A stretch of DNA of 64,000 bases from Tretioscincus oriximinensis (taxonomy: Eukaryota; Chordata; Lepidosauria; Squamata; Gymnophthalmidae), in NCBI GenBank assembly GCA_022410635.1, contig JAJVDF010000359.1, positions 1,262,312-1,326,311 on the forward strand, given 5' to 3'. This document shows positions 11,450-21,775 of this stretch, one piece after another. Below the pieces are notes generated by a model. The model saw nothing but the letters and a program-made list of their open reading frames with translations. It did no database searches and had not been told where the DNA came from. The position numbers and the translations under genes were made by a program. The first letter of the stretch is position 1. Every line of letters begins with the position of its first letter.

Positions 11450-12825
11450 TATTATGCTTTTTAAGCTTTATAGATAATTTACAAAGAATTTATTTGCATA
11501 TCACATTGGTGTTGAAGTGACTGGACTGCATACAAATTCGGTACTAAGTTCAATTAAATTGGCATATGTTCTGCTGCTCAAATAAATGCTTTGAAGCCCT
11601 AGATCTCAAAATAATGGCCTTTTCGTAGTTCTCCTTCCCTCTGAGGAATAAGGGCTGTGGCATGTGAACAGGGCCTCTTCTGCACTGGCTCCCTAATTTT
11701 GAAAACATACTTGAGTGGCAGCATGCCAGCTCTTTACATCTTTGGTACCTGGTTCAAAGTTACCTATTCAGCAGGAGGGAGGAAGCAAGGAAAGAAGGAA
11801 GGGAGAAAGTTGGGTAGACTATGCTTCTAAATATATCCTTATTTCTAAAGCACATTGCAGCAATCAGCCTTCTACGTGAGGTGAGTGGTCACAGTAAGTG
11901 TCAATCACCTCAAGTGCAGACGATTGGCTAATCGCACATATCTGCCTCCAAAATGGCAGCATCCACAGTAGACTGCCAGCCCTGTCCCAACAAAANGCCA
12001 GTGCCCACGATGATGCCCGGTGGCACCTTTAAAGTAAGGCCAGTGGTGGTTGAGAGAGGCAGGGGCAGAACCACCAACAGAGGTGGGTGGTGGTAGGACA
12101 GCAACTAGAATGCCCATTCCATGCATGGCAATGGGCTTAATTCACTAGTTTCTAAAACATTTTATATTTTGTTGTGATTCCTCCTGAGACCTTCGAGTGA
12201 AAGATGAGATATAAATATTTACAATAAATAAACAATCGTTTTGTGTATATATTCTGCACCTTTGGTATGAATCTTTTGTACTGATGTTCCATATTTGAAC
12301 TTGTTAAGACATTATTATTATTTTTATTATTATCATTATCATTACAATTAAAGAATCTTTCTTCCACAACTGGCACCCAAGTATTATAAATCTTTTCTGC
12401 TATTCCGAAATCACTTCCACTGAATTAATATGAAATCCTTATTACATTACATTAGATGTATTATATGATCTCTAATTATATCAGCTTGCAATAATTAAAA
12501 AGTGTGATTACTACACAATAAAAATGCAATTAAAATATAATTTAAAAAGCCTAATTAAAATGGAGTGAGAGGGAGAAACTGAAAGCACTGTAAGAATTTA
12601 AATAATTGATTAAATGTAGAAATGTAGCCTTTGCTAAATTATTCTAAATGAAATACAGTTAGAGAAATACCCGAGACCTATAGTGAATATTCCCCCTAGC
12701 AAGCCTTGCCTGATTCAAAAGCTAATTGGAAAAAAATTGGATTGGTGCTTGGATGGGAGGCCACTAGGAAATCCTTGAGTTGTAAACTCTAAATGATCAA
12801 AAGAATATTCCAAAATTCTTTTTAC
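11450..12825. other. Intergenic, no gene; AT-rich with one retroelement tail
   Basis: 12165-12235 resembles an L2/SINE 3' end (CCTGAGACCTTCGAGTGAAA then AAATATTTACAATAAATAAA). 12308-12345 is (ATT)-rich. The stretch 12400-12660 is strikingly A+T-rich with many ATTAAA/TAATTA words; I cannot tell whether this is a conserved non-coding element. Confidence 0.4.
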
Positions 12826-13250
12826 ACTAGCGTAATTAGCTCATCATGTTATGGTAGTATTCCAACCCCTCCTTCCCCTTGCTCCCATCCATCCCTCCTC
12901 TCACTTGTTCACTAACTCTCTTGTCCCCTCCCCTACCATTTCTTTCCCTTTTCCTCTCCTTCCTTCTTCCTTTCCTTCTTTATATTCCTTCCTTCCATTC
13001 CTTCTTTCATCCAATCCTTCCATTGTTCTTCCTTTCCTTCCTTCCCAGTACTGGTCCCAGTGCTGAACCCTGGAGCATTCCACTTCTCATATCTTTCCAC
13101 CCAGATACCTGTTTCTTTATTATTTCTCCCTGTTTTCTGTCTTTTAATCAGTTTCCAACCCTGGTCCCTGGAGGCTGCCAAAGTTCCGAGCCCTGTCACT
13201 GGACATTATACTCTGGAACGTTACCAAGAAAACTATATGAATATGTCTGT
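12826..13250. repeat. Composite repeat, copy 1: ACTAG..AATTAG head, CT tract, antisense CR1 piece, CCAAAGTTCC end
   Basis: Parallel in order to 26288-26735. An AATTAG head at about 12834 is followed by a C/T tract (12865-13045), then an inverted CR1 reverse-transcriptase fragment at 13049-13172 (GTGCTGAACCCTGGAGCATT, then CTGTTTTCTGTCTTTTAATC), then GCTGCCAAAGTTCCGAGCCC. The repeated order suggests one mobile unit, not chance neighbours. Confidence 0.6.
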
Positions 13251-13959
13251 ATGAATCGAGCAAGAAAAAATAAATTAGTACATTTTGGCAGAAGCAACCT
13301 GCCTTATAGGCAAAGAACCTTTCTGGGCTTAGACTCAGAAAAGCTCATTTAAGCTTTCCATAAGCCTTAAGCAATTTGTGCAGCTGGGCATGTACTTAAT
13401 TCTCCAGACCACGAAATGGGGTCTTGCTTTCTCCAGAGTTTCTGAGCAAATGGAGGGAATTATTTTAAACACAGAAGGAAGGAGAGGAAGCTTTATCAGC
13501 TATGGACTAGGCAAAATAAAAGAAATCTAGTTATTTCCTGCAAAATGTTCTACCTTTTGCAAATATTGCATAATTCATATTCTGTATAATAAACGTTTAG
13601 ATAATATATTTTTCTCAAGATAAAAATACTTTCCTATTAAGTCTTTGAGCCATAATATTTGTCATCTTTTCTTTCTTTCTTTCTTCAAACAGGATGCAGT
13701 ATATTTATTTCCTATTAAAAAGCAATTAAAACCCCATCCATCAAAGGATACCCTTTAAACATTCAAAATTATTCAAACCACAACCAAAACTCCAGACAAC
13801 ATGAAAATTGGATGTGGTACTTGCTTCCTTTTCTTTTAAAAAATTGGTATGGAATACGGACTTTCTGCTTTCCTCCAAAGCAAATTAAATATTTACTACC
13901 AATAAGTGTNGAGTGACCCATAACTTACTGAAGTGTCATGTGGAATTTGCCTACAAAAT
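13251..13959. other. Intergenic, no gene
   Basis: No supported gene or named repeat. A short (CTTT)n run is at 13670-13685. An isolated N is at 13910. Confidence 0.4.
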
Positions 13960-14385
13960 GAAGATCATAAGACCATAAGAGGAGCCCTTCTAGACCAGCT
14001 TTCTGTCCCACACAGTGACCCACTGATTGCACTAGGATAATCTCAAGCAGAAGGAAAAATTCTCACCTGCTCTTGACTCTCTGCAAATGGCATTTCAGGA
14101 ACACTTCCTGTTTTCCCATCCTGTCTTCCATGCCACCCACTTTTCTCAACTTAGTCTCAAAGTGCTGCTAGTTCCTTTTCTGGACTTTCTACTAGACTAA
14201 CACGGCTATTTCTCTGAAATTGTCTTCCATGAGTTTATCTATCCCTATTTTGAGGCTACTCAGGCTATGATCTACCACCACCTCTTCCGGAAATGAATTC
14301 CATAGACTAAAGACCCTTTGGATGAAAAAATACTTTCCCTTGTCTGTCTGAACTCTTCAGCCTATCAGCTTCAAGGTCAAATGGA
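13960..14385 (-). mobile_element. CR1 LINE 3' fragment, inverted, interrupted by a MITE
   Basis: Reads GACCATAAGAGGAGCCCTTC, then CACACAGTGACCCACTGATT, GCATTTCAGGAACACTTCCT, and after the interruption GAGTTTATCTATCCC, ACCACCACCTCTTCCGGAAA and GATGAAAAAATACTTTCC. All are complements of the CR1 3' region. Confidence 0.8.
14133..14220 (-). mobile_element. Truncated MITE (ACTAACACGGCTATTTCTCTG end) inside CR1, 11-bp flanking repeat
   Basis: The segment ends with GACTAACACGGCTATTTCTC and is bracketed by an exact TGTCTTCCATG at 14122-14132 and 14221-14231. It interrupts otherwise continuous CR1 sequence. It belongs to the same family as 11308-11449. Confidence 0.65.
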
Positions 14386-14514
14386 GGTTATGTAGTGTTT
14401 GATTATGTCAAACTTTCAATCAAATGATTNGTATTCAAACCTGTTCGTATTGAACCGAATATGCCATTGTTTGAATATCTGGAAATTGGATCAAAACCAA
14501 ACCAGGTACTTACT

Positions 14515-14965
14515 TGTAAATGTAAGAACATAAAAACATAAAAAAGCCTGGCAGGATCAAGGCCATAACCCATGTAACCCAGTATCCTGTCTTGCAAAGG
14601 GGTCTCGTAATAACACGGAGAGTAACAAGAAATAGATAGGTACCATGAGCTNCCATAAACAAGTCTACTTCTTTGAAAAAGTAGACTCGTGTATGGTGTC
14701 TCATACTGTCTACCTTTTTCTTGTTACTCTGGAGAAGGCAACGCTAAGGTGATATGAGACACCTTTAATAGATTTTCTGAACCCAGGCTATAGNGCTATT
14801 TCTTTATCGAAGTACTATTTGCAGGGAGTCGAGAACAGGTGAGGGTTTTGCCTTCTTCAGCTTGTGACAGCCCATGTGCAATTGGTGGCCCACTGTGTGA
14901 GACAGAATGTTGGACTGGATAGGCTCCAGCCTNTTTCAGTAGGGCTTTTTATAATGTTACTTGTT
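14515..14965. mobile_element. CR1 fragments of both orientations around a MITE copy
   Basis: 14520-14600 is an inverted CR1 3' tip (GTAAGAACATAAAAACATAA, then CAGGATCAAGGCCATAACCC). 14590-14805 contains MITE words (GGGTCTCGTAATAACACGG, AGTAACAAGAAATAG, CTACCTTTTTCTTGTTACTC) with a central AGTCTACTTCTTTGAAAAAGTAGACT hairpin region. 14808-14965 is a + strand CR1 3' end (TTTGCAGGGAGTCGAGAACA, then TGGACTGGATAGGCTCCAGC). Confidence 0.6.
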
Positions 14966-15019
14966 TTCAACCTACAGGCAGGACCTAAATGTCCATTCTA
15001 GTAACCATTCTTGATACCC

Positions 15020-15235
15020 CAGTGATACCTAAGTTTGTCCACCCCTTTTTTAAAAACCATCAGGCTGGTTGCGATCATCAACAATTAAGTCTTCTGGGTG
15101 AAAAGAAAAATACTTCCCCTTATCTGTCATAACTCTCCTGTCTATCAGCTTCCTTCTAGTTCTAATGTTGGGCAATAAGGTACATATTTTTTCTCTGTCC
15201 ACCTTTTCCACCCCATGTGTGATGTTTACATATGA
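15020..15235 (-). mobile_element. CR1 LINE fragment, inverted
   Basis: ATCAACAATTAAGTCTTCTG, then GTGAAAAGAAAAATACTTCC, CTTATCTGTCATAACTCTCC and CCACCTTTTCCACCCCATGT are the complement of the C-terminal ORF2 and 3' region of CR1. It is more diverged than the TTCTTATG-tailed copies. Confidence 0.7.
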
Positions 15236-16839
15236 ATACTTGATCCCTTCAAAAAATCCAAAATTGAACTTGAATGACAGTTCGATGCAATGGTTCAACA
15301 ATGAAGGTCTGTCCACAATGAACCTTATTCTGGTTTATATCTTAGGACAGAGCTTGGCCATCATGTCAGTATAGACTATGGCAGGCCCCTTATGGATGGC
15401 AGGAGACTATTCCAAGATGTAGCCCAGGATAAGACTCATTTTGAACAGGGCCAGAGTTGAACAAATACATGTTTGATTCAATGTTGAACCAAAAACACAA
15501 TTTTTGTTCACAAGTTTCAAACACATCCTTTTCGCACATTTCTACAGCTCACTGACGAATGAATAAAAGGACAAATCAATGGTCATTGATTATTCCATTC
15601 TCCGTTTCCATTGCCAACATGAAACCAACATGCCAGAAGCTCAAGAGCTACTGCAGTGGCTATTGTTTGAAGACTGTAACATAAGCCAAAGGAGGGGACA
15701 TTTCAGTATGTATCAAGAGGTGATTTTCTTGAGCAATCTATTTCTGAGGACCTTATTGTCCATAGAAGGGAAACAGCACCTTCAGATGCATAAGGGTCCA
15801 CCATTAGCACAAGGCTAATGAAAATATGATGGGGAAATGGGGTCAAGTGTCATGAAGCTACGAAAATGGACTTTCTTACAGGTAGATAGCTATCAAAATG
15901 CTTTAACAGTGTATAGATTTCTGCCACTCAGACCTAGCAAGTTTTCTTTCCACAGCATTGAAGAGAACATCCTAAATTCTGGTTTTCTAGAAAGCTGACT
16001 GGTTGGGAAGAAGCTCAAGGGATGTTCATTGGGATGTTCAAGGGATGTTGTAGGGAACTCCTGCTCGCACCTCAACCCAGATCGCATCCATGAAGAATCC
16101 GACTCATGTTCTTATGTAAATGCAATAATCCACTCAGTTTAAATCCCATTGCCAAAGGCTTTACAGATGGTAGATTTGCACTGACTTCAAAGCGGGTGTC
16201 TGCATTTCTCCATTAAAAAGCCCGTCTGATGTTCACATGCAAGAGTAGGAAGGAGGAAGAAGTGAGAACTGATGCACGAGAAACGAGGTTTCACGGAACT
16301 ACAAAGCACAGTAACACAGGCTGAGAGGTACGTGGGGGCAGAAGAGCAAATCAGTTATTCGGGATTTAAAATAAATTCTGGATTTAACCTGCTCGCCTGG
16401 ATGGGGCCCCATATTCACCCTCTCTGATCCAGCATCACTTCTGGGAAAGCAGGCAGCACTGGGTTATGTTCTCAAACTCATCACAGTTGTTCCTGACATG
16501 GATTTGCCTCCCAACCCATATTTTAATATCCAGGCTGACCTGCTTTTGACAGTCCCATTGGGGAAGGCCCCGTTGACTATAGAGGTATGTATAAGTGGGT
16601 TGGGAATGTTGGGGCTTGATTAAAATGAATTACCGGTACCCCTCCTTAATCTCTCTGTAGTCCCAGCTACACAAATGCTTCCTCATCTAGGAAAGATATG
16701 AGGCAGGAAGTCTGTTCCCTAGGCCTCACACTAGACAGTCACATGCACAAAGAGAGAGGATATCTGAGCAAGTCTTGATTGCTACATATTTTGATTTACA
16801 TTGCGAAGCAATTTGTTCAGTCACAAACTGAAGGCTGTC
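15236..16839. other. Intergenic, no gene
   Basis: 15320-15430 carries one diverged copy of the dispersed GACTATGGCAGGCCCCTTAT family described at 16852. Otherwise nothing is recognisable and no splice-flanked coding segment is seen. Confidence 0.4.
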
Positions 16840-16844
16840 TTCGG

Positions 16845-17005
16845 CCCTGTCTATTCTGAGGTACAGTGGTCTGCGCTGTACCTCAGAATAATCATCTGCC
16901 ATCTACATGCTAGTGTAGACTATGGCAGGCCTGATTTGGGGCCTGCCATAGTCTACACTGGAGTGTGGGTGGGCAAGCTCTGTCCCAAGATGTCACCCAA
17001 AATAA
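16845..17005. repeat. Twin-hairpin copy of a dispersed GCCTGCCATAGTCTACACTG family
   Basis: Two adjacent perfect hairpins. The first has 15-bp arms at 16852-16866 and 16876-16890 (TATTCTGAGGTACAG). The second has 20-bp arms at 16912-16931 and 16940-16959. Diverged relatives are visible near 15345, 31330-31420, 39340, 40560-40830, 43690, 50620-50710, 55830 and 60890-60975. Confidence 0.7.
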
Positions 17006-17034
17006 GGCCCAAAAGAGGGCCTTCCGTTTGACTA

Positions 17035-17665
17035 CCTTATGAGGTATGAGGATTGTGGCATGCAAGAAGACTTTCTCTGTGGTGGCCCCTGGTTTTGGAA
17101 TAGACTAATGGATGAAGCTCAAGCACCAACTTCATCTGTGTGAGGCTCGATTGTAGTCTTCAATAAAGTCCAACAATGTAATAACAAGGAAGTAACTTTA
17201 TTATTCAGCTCAAAATACATCAGCAACTTATTCTTGACAGAGCAACTACTCTAGCCAGTCTTCCCCTTTTTATATAGTTTCGAACTAAGCTCCAACCAAT
17301 GAGTGCATTTCCTGCTGCATGCATAAGATCAAATTACCAGATCAAATCAATGAAATTGCCCCCTCTGCTGAGTCCACACATAGCCCACACAGTTGCACTG
17401 TAGAGCCCGTTAACGCTGCACAAGGACCTATGCATACAGGATTTTAACAGTCAATACATACAGTACATATGATAACTATATACACAATCATGTCAGGGAT
17501 GACATCCTTGATGATTTTTAAGAACCTGATTAAAATATATCTCTTCACCAAGGCTTTTGGTTCAATCTCTATTGAATATAACCCTTCCAGTCTGGGATAG
17601 ATCATATTTTAATATGTATTAATGCTTTTTTACTTAAATAAAGTAAATAAAAAACCCTAAAAACT
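17035..17665 (+). mobile_element. L2-like LINE 3' end, split by an LTR insertion
   Basis: 17040-17150 (AAGACTTTCTCTGTGGTGGC) and 17505-17665 (CTGATTAAAATATATCTCTT, CACCAAGGCTTTTGG and a final AAATAAAGTAAATAAAA tail) are successive parts of one L2-type 3' region, interrupted at 17152-17504. Confidence 0.6.
17152..17504 (-). mobile_element. Solo LTR, minus orientation, inserted in the L2-like element
   Basis: On the minus strand there is a TATA box (CTATATAAAAAGGGG, + positions 17264-17278), then AATAAAG (17197-17202), and an end in CTACA at 17152. This promoter-then-polyadenylation order within 350 bp is typical of an LTR. No internal gag or pol follows, so it is a solo LTR. A clean target duplication is not resolved, so the right edge is approximate. 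Confidence 0.6.
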
Positions 17666-17749
17666 AGAACTCTATTCTGGGGCAAGAAGGAAACCCTCTC
17701 TCATCTCACAAATTGCCTAGGAACTAATTACTCTGTTGTTCTGCCCATG

Positions 17750-18310
17750 TTTGTCATGAACCAGCCCACAAGGAACAGGAGCAAATGCAGATTTCCAGAA
17801 AACCAAGAATTTACCAAGACCAAGTCAGAAAGCAAAACACCACCAAGGGCTTCACANCAGAATTATATCATTGCTCCCACAAGATGCCTCCTCTGCTGTT
17901 CTTCCTATATAGTCAGGCTCCACCCACTAAAGCAACTATCCTCTGCAGCTGAGAAACCTCAGTCCTGCTCGCCCCATAGCTGTCAGTCCATTGCTGCATC
18001 TCCTCTGGTGCAGACTAGCCCACAGCCTACTCCTCTGTTATCCCTGGGCCTCTGAGGATTGAGGGGGCAATGAAGGTGGCGGGGCCTCCCCTGATCCACT
18101 TCCGGAAGGCTGGGAAGCCCCAGAGTCCGGATCTGCCTGGAGAATCTTTGAAGGGAGCCTGGCTGCAAATCCCCAACCATTCTCACCATCAGTTTCCTTA
18201 GCTCTACCCCTGTGGGGTCCACAGGCTCTGCCTCCAGGGGCTCCAGTTCTTCAGTGATCTCTTTTGCTTCCTCTCCGTCCTCCCCTGGGGAATCCCAAGC
18301 CATTTAGGGT
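17750..18310 (-). other. Unassigned GC-rich segment with a 106-codon minus-strand open frame
   Basis: On the minus strand, 18303-17983 is open for 106 codons, rich in Glu/Pro/Arg (start MAWDSPGEDGEEAKEITEEL). A TATA-like CTATATAGGAAG follows on the same strand (+ about 17905-17915). I do not recognise the protein. The layout suggests the end of a retroelement gene next to its LTR, but no named domain is visible. Confidence 0.3.
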
Positions 18311-19010
18311 TTTGTATGCTCAACTCAACACCTTGACTTGAGCTCCAGAATAAATGGGATGAGCAGGAAAGGAGTGTGCGTTTCCTGTTCCTGGCACTTC
18401 CAATGCCAACAACTGAGGCTTCATAGCGCTGTTCAGGGGGATCCCATTTGGACCTTTCCACATTCTGCACCCCAACATCCTCCCTATACGGCGCTCCTGT
18501 GCCAGGCTTTGAGCCAAAGGAGAAGCAACTTCTGGAAACATCAGCGACATCCTTTGTGCTATTGGAAAGGTTATTTCAAAAACAAATAACCACACAAGTG
18601 TTGCATATTATAAGACTGGAAAAACCCTCTGTGTGATGGCATCCTGAGACCCGCCTCCTTTGACAGAACTGGTCAGAAGAAATCAGTTTGATCATATAGA
18701 TGGGTGACCCCAGGCAGCTTCCTGTTAGCAGAAAAGTTGTTTCCGTGAGCAGGACTGAAGGCTGATTGGTTAAGAAGGCGTTCGCCTATTGTAAAGGTTT
18801 GTATTTCTTTTTACTCACTTTGATATCACTAGAGGGAAGAGGGGAACAGCAGGCCTGGACAGGCCGTGGTTTCCTCCTTCCCTGGTTGGGAGTGGGGGAG
18901 GCTGGAGCAGCCAGGCAATAGGGCCTCGAGTAGCTGGCTGGTCTAGGTATAAAAAGGAGACTGACCAGAGCTATGGGCTTTTCTGTTGGGGTGACTTGAT
19001 GTTACAGTTA

Positions 19011-19367
19011 GGCTGACCAGATGACCCCTTTTGGAGGGGGGTGAAAACCCAGTTTTGCGGTGCTTCCCAGTTTTTCCTGAGGGAAAAAAATAATAATTTT
19101 TTTCAAAAATAATAATTTTTTTCAAAAATAATAATTTTTTTCAAAAAAAAATTTTTTTTTCAAAAAAAAATTTTTTTTTCAAAAAAAAAATTTTTTTTCA
19201 AAAAATATTTTTTTCAAAAAAAATATTTTTTTCAAAAAAAATATTTTTTTCAAAAAAAATATTTTTTTCAAAAAAAAATATTTTTTTCAAAAGAAAAATT
19301 CCTCAGCAAAAACCATGAGTCACTCCACAACCAGGTTTCATCAAAAGGGGTCATCAACTGCTCAGCC
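19011..19367. mobile_element. Inverted-repeat element GGCTGACCAGATGACCCC, with internal T/C/A tandem array
   Basis: The left end GGCTGACCAGATGACCCCTT (19011-19030) is mirrored by the right end AAAAGGGGTCATCAACTGCT then CAGCC (19343-19367). A shorter relative is at 49242-49365. The centre (19084-19292) is an array of T6-10, C, A5-10 units, each roughly 15-20 bp. Confidence 0.65.
19084..19292. repeat. Tandem array of (T)n C (A)n units
   Basis: About a dozen units of the form TTTTTTTCAAAAAAAATA, with early units carrying AATAATAA spacers and later units ATA. Poly-T and poly-A halves are nearly complementary, so single strands could fold in many registers. Confidence 0.85.
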
Positions 19368-20084
19368 TCTTTACAAACAGGCCCACAGGGGGTCCACTGT
19401 GAGTCAGCCTACCTGAGGGATGGGTCTGCAGTGTGCATGGAAGCCTGGAAGGGTCATAGTGACCAGGCCTTGGCTGACTTAAAGTTATTGGTGTAGATGA
19501 CTTTAAGAAGTTCCTGTTTCCATGTTGTGAAGTCTGTGAAGCTGTGTAGGCATCCTGGTCAGAATGGAATAGCTCTAACAGTTGTAACAATAATCTTTCT
19601 TTGTTTATATGTTAAACAGTCTTTATGATTTTCTTCCTCACAATCCTTAAATGTTAAAACAACTGATAGGACTGAAATAAAGTCCTGAGGTACTTCATAG
19701 AGAGCCTTGTGAAAGGCATAAAGGTGCTGGGAGTCTAAGCAGGTCNTGGGGGCTTGCTGGATCCCAGGTGATATAGTGTGACACCTCTAGCCTTGACGGT
19801 CCCTGTACCTGGGCCCTACAGGTAGGGGACGACACACCACCCAGGGCTAATTGCAGTACAGTTTGGGAGCTGTAGTCTGCAGGCAGGACCCTGCATGGGC
19901 TGGGCAGAAGAGGCTTGGACTACACTTCCCAGCAGGCCCCATCACTGGCCCAACAGCAGCTCCCGTCTCGCTTTCTTCACATTTGGGCNGCTACTAATGC
20001 CAGCTTAGTGAAGNTGCTGGTCAAACAAGCTTTTAAATAAGCACTTGGCATCATGACAAAACAGCAAAGAAAAGCAGGAAGAAA

Positions 20085-20680
20085 CATGAGAACATTATAG
20101 GCGCCTNAAGGAATGGGGCCCAGAGCCCATCTAGTCCGGAATGCTGTCTCACACAATGGTCCACCAATTGCCCCTCCTGCAAATGGTATTATAGGAATCC
20201 TGCCCATTGCTCCAACTTGGAGGCATATCAAAAGATCCATCCAAGTAGCTATTTATACCCTTGGCTTCCATGGGTCAACGCCTCTTCTAGAAGTAAATTT
20301 CACAGACCAAAGAGCCTCTGGGGGGGGGGGGGAATACTTTCCCTCTTCTCCTCCTTCCTCCTTCCTCCTCCTCCTACTTTTCGTCATCTTCCTCTTCTCC
20401 TCCTCATCTCTCTCTCCTTTGTCTGTCCTCACTCTTCTACCCATCAGTTTCAAGGAATGCCCCCTGGTCCTACTGTTGTGTGATAGAGAAAATATACTGC
20501 TCAAAACAATTAAGGGAACACTTTAACATACCAGTGTACGTTAAAGTGTTCCCTTAATTGTTTTGAGCAGTATATGTTTTCCCTATTCTGCTTATCCATC
20601 CCATGTATGATTGTATACACTTCAGTCAGGTCATCTCTTAAACGCCATCTTTCGAGACTGAAGAGAAATACAACTGATAT
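20085..20680 (-). mobile_element. CR1 LINE 3' fragment, inverted, interrupted by a hairpin element
   Basis: Reads GCCCAGAGCCCATCTAGTCC, ACAATGGTCCACCAATTGCC, GGAATCCTGCCCATTGCTCC, CACTCTTCTACCCATCAGTT, TCAAGGAATGCCCCCTGGTC, and after the insertion CATCCCATGTATGATTGTAT. A G run and TCC-rich tract (20321-20410) has expanded inside it. Confidence 0.8.
20492..20575. mobile_element. Perfect 36-bp-arm hairpin element inserted in CR1
   Basis: Arms at 20492-20527 and 20540-20575 are exact reverse complements over 36 bp with a 12-bp loop. The ends read TATACTGCTCAAAACAATTA. The flanking CR1 text is continuous across the insertion (GATAGAGAAAA then TGTTTTCCCTATTC), consistent with integration at a TA. 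Confidence 0.85.
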
Positions 20681-20754
20681 TCATAAAACCGGAAGCAAAA
20701 ATTCTGCCCGGAGTTGAAAAAGCAGAAGTTNACCATTTGTTATTGTCAACAACT

Positions 20755-20905
20755 GGTCACGCAGTCATCATAGGAGCCCTGCTGAATGGGGCCGGAGTCC
20801 ATCTGGCCCAGCCTTCTGTCTCACACAGTGGCCCGCCAATTGCACCTGGGCAGTATGAACAGAAGGAGGCAAAATCTTCAACTTGAATTGCAGGGGGCTT
20901 GGAAG
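20755..20905 (-). mobile_element. CR1 LINE 3' tip, inverted
   Basis: GGAGCCCTGCTGAATGGGGC, then CAGCCTTCTGTCTCACACAG and CCCGCCAATTGCACCTGGGC are diagnostic of the inverted CR1 end. It stops at about 20905. Confidence 0.75.
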
Positions 20906-21529
20906 CTGCAGACTCATGGTGATCTACAGGCCGTCCCAGGAGGCAAGCCAATCTAGACGAGAGAATAAAATCTTGCTGGCAGGGCTTCCTGCCTGCTCCA
21001 TCTCCCCATCAAGGAAATGAGAAGCCTCTTAACCCTTTTAAATGCAAGAAGCTGGAAAGGCCCCATAAACCACTCAGCGTCTAGCATTGTTGCACTGAGG
21101 AAAGGAAGCCAATAAGAAGCTTCGAGGAACGCCCTGACCCAGCCTTTTCTTGGAAGTGCCCCACTCTATTGCCAAGAGTGCTTTCTGGCTTCATTGCATT
21201 ACTCTGCCTGCCCCAGAGAAAGCTGGGACTGGAAAAACAAAGCAAATCATTAAAATGTTTGTTGCATGGAATCGGATACTGATAGACTTCAAAACAATTC
21301 CACGTTTGGATTAACGCAAATATACAAGGGTAGGGTCACGAGGCCTTGTCCTTTTCAGCTCTTGACTGAAATGCAGCCCTTTTACATTGTGGCCCCAGAC
21401 GGTTTAACCAATGGGCTGTTGGCTTGATCCTTTACAGAGATTGCTTGTTGAAGAAGGAGAAGATGGAGCAGAAGAAAATGAAGTAGGAGGAAGGGGAAGA
21501 GGAGGAGGGATGATTATGAGGAGGAGGAA

Positions 21530-21775
21530 CTTGTTTTTTATATCCCGCTTTTCTCACCCGAAAGCGGCTTAAAAGCTTATTTTTCACCCGAAGGCTTACA
21601 TTCTATCTTCCCCATAACACTGTGATAGTCCTCATTTATCTAATCACAATTTCTTGCTTTCGAATAGCCGGGTTGGCAAGATCTGAGACCAATAGATCTC
21701 CCTCTCCACAGCCGACCCAGAGTGAAATACCATGGCTCTTAACTGCCGTACCAGCGTGACAATCCTCACTGGAAT
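21530..21775 (-). mobile_element. tRNA-related SINE, second family, inverted
   Basis: TATATCCCGCTTTTCTCACC, CGAAGGCTTACATTCTATCT, TCCCCATAACACTGTGATAG and TAATCACAATTTCTTGCTTT are the complement of the 4535 and 45275 copies. A GAGGAGGAA-rich tract (21465-21530) sits at its 3' side, mirroring the CTCCTC tails of the + copies. Confidence 0.6.

Larger units (their letters stand above)
18780..19836 (+). mobile_element. LTR related to 34299-35045, carrying a nested inverted-repeat element
   Basis: Shares AGGTTTGTATTTC, AACAGCAGGCCTGGACAGG, GGGCCTCGAGTAGCTGGCTG and a real TATA box TATAAAAAGG (18948-18957) with the 34.3 kb LTR. The last part (GGGCCCTACAGGTAGGGGAC then GACACA) aligns with that LTR's 3' end. 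The 5' edge is diverged and no target duplication is seen. A MITE-like insert (19011-19367) splits it. Confidence 0.65.

Noticed and set aside
17152..17504. Complete endogenous retrovirus
   Set aside because: Only a 350-bp LTR-like unit; no gag, pol or env frame is adjacent, so at most a solo LTR.
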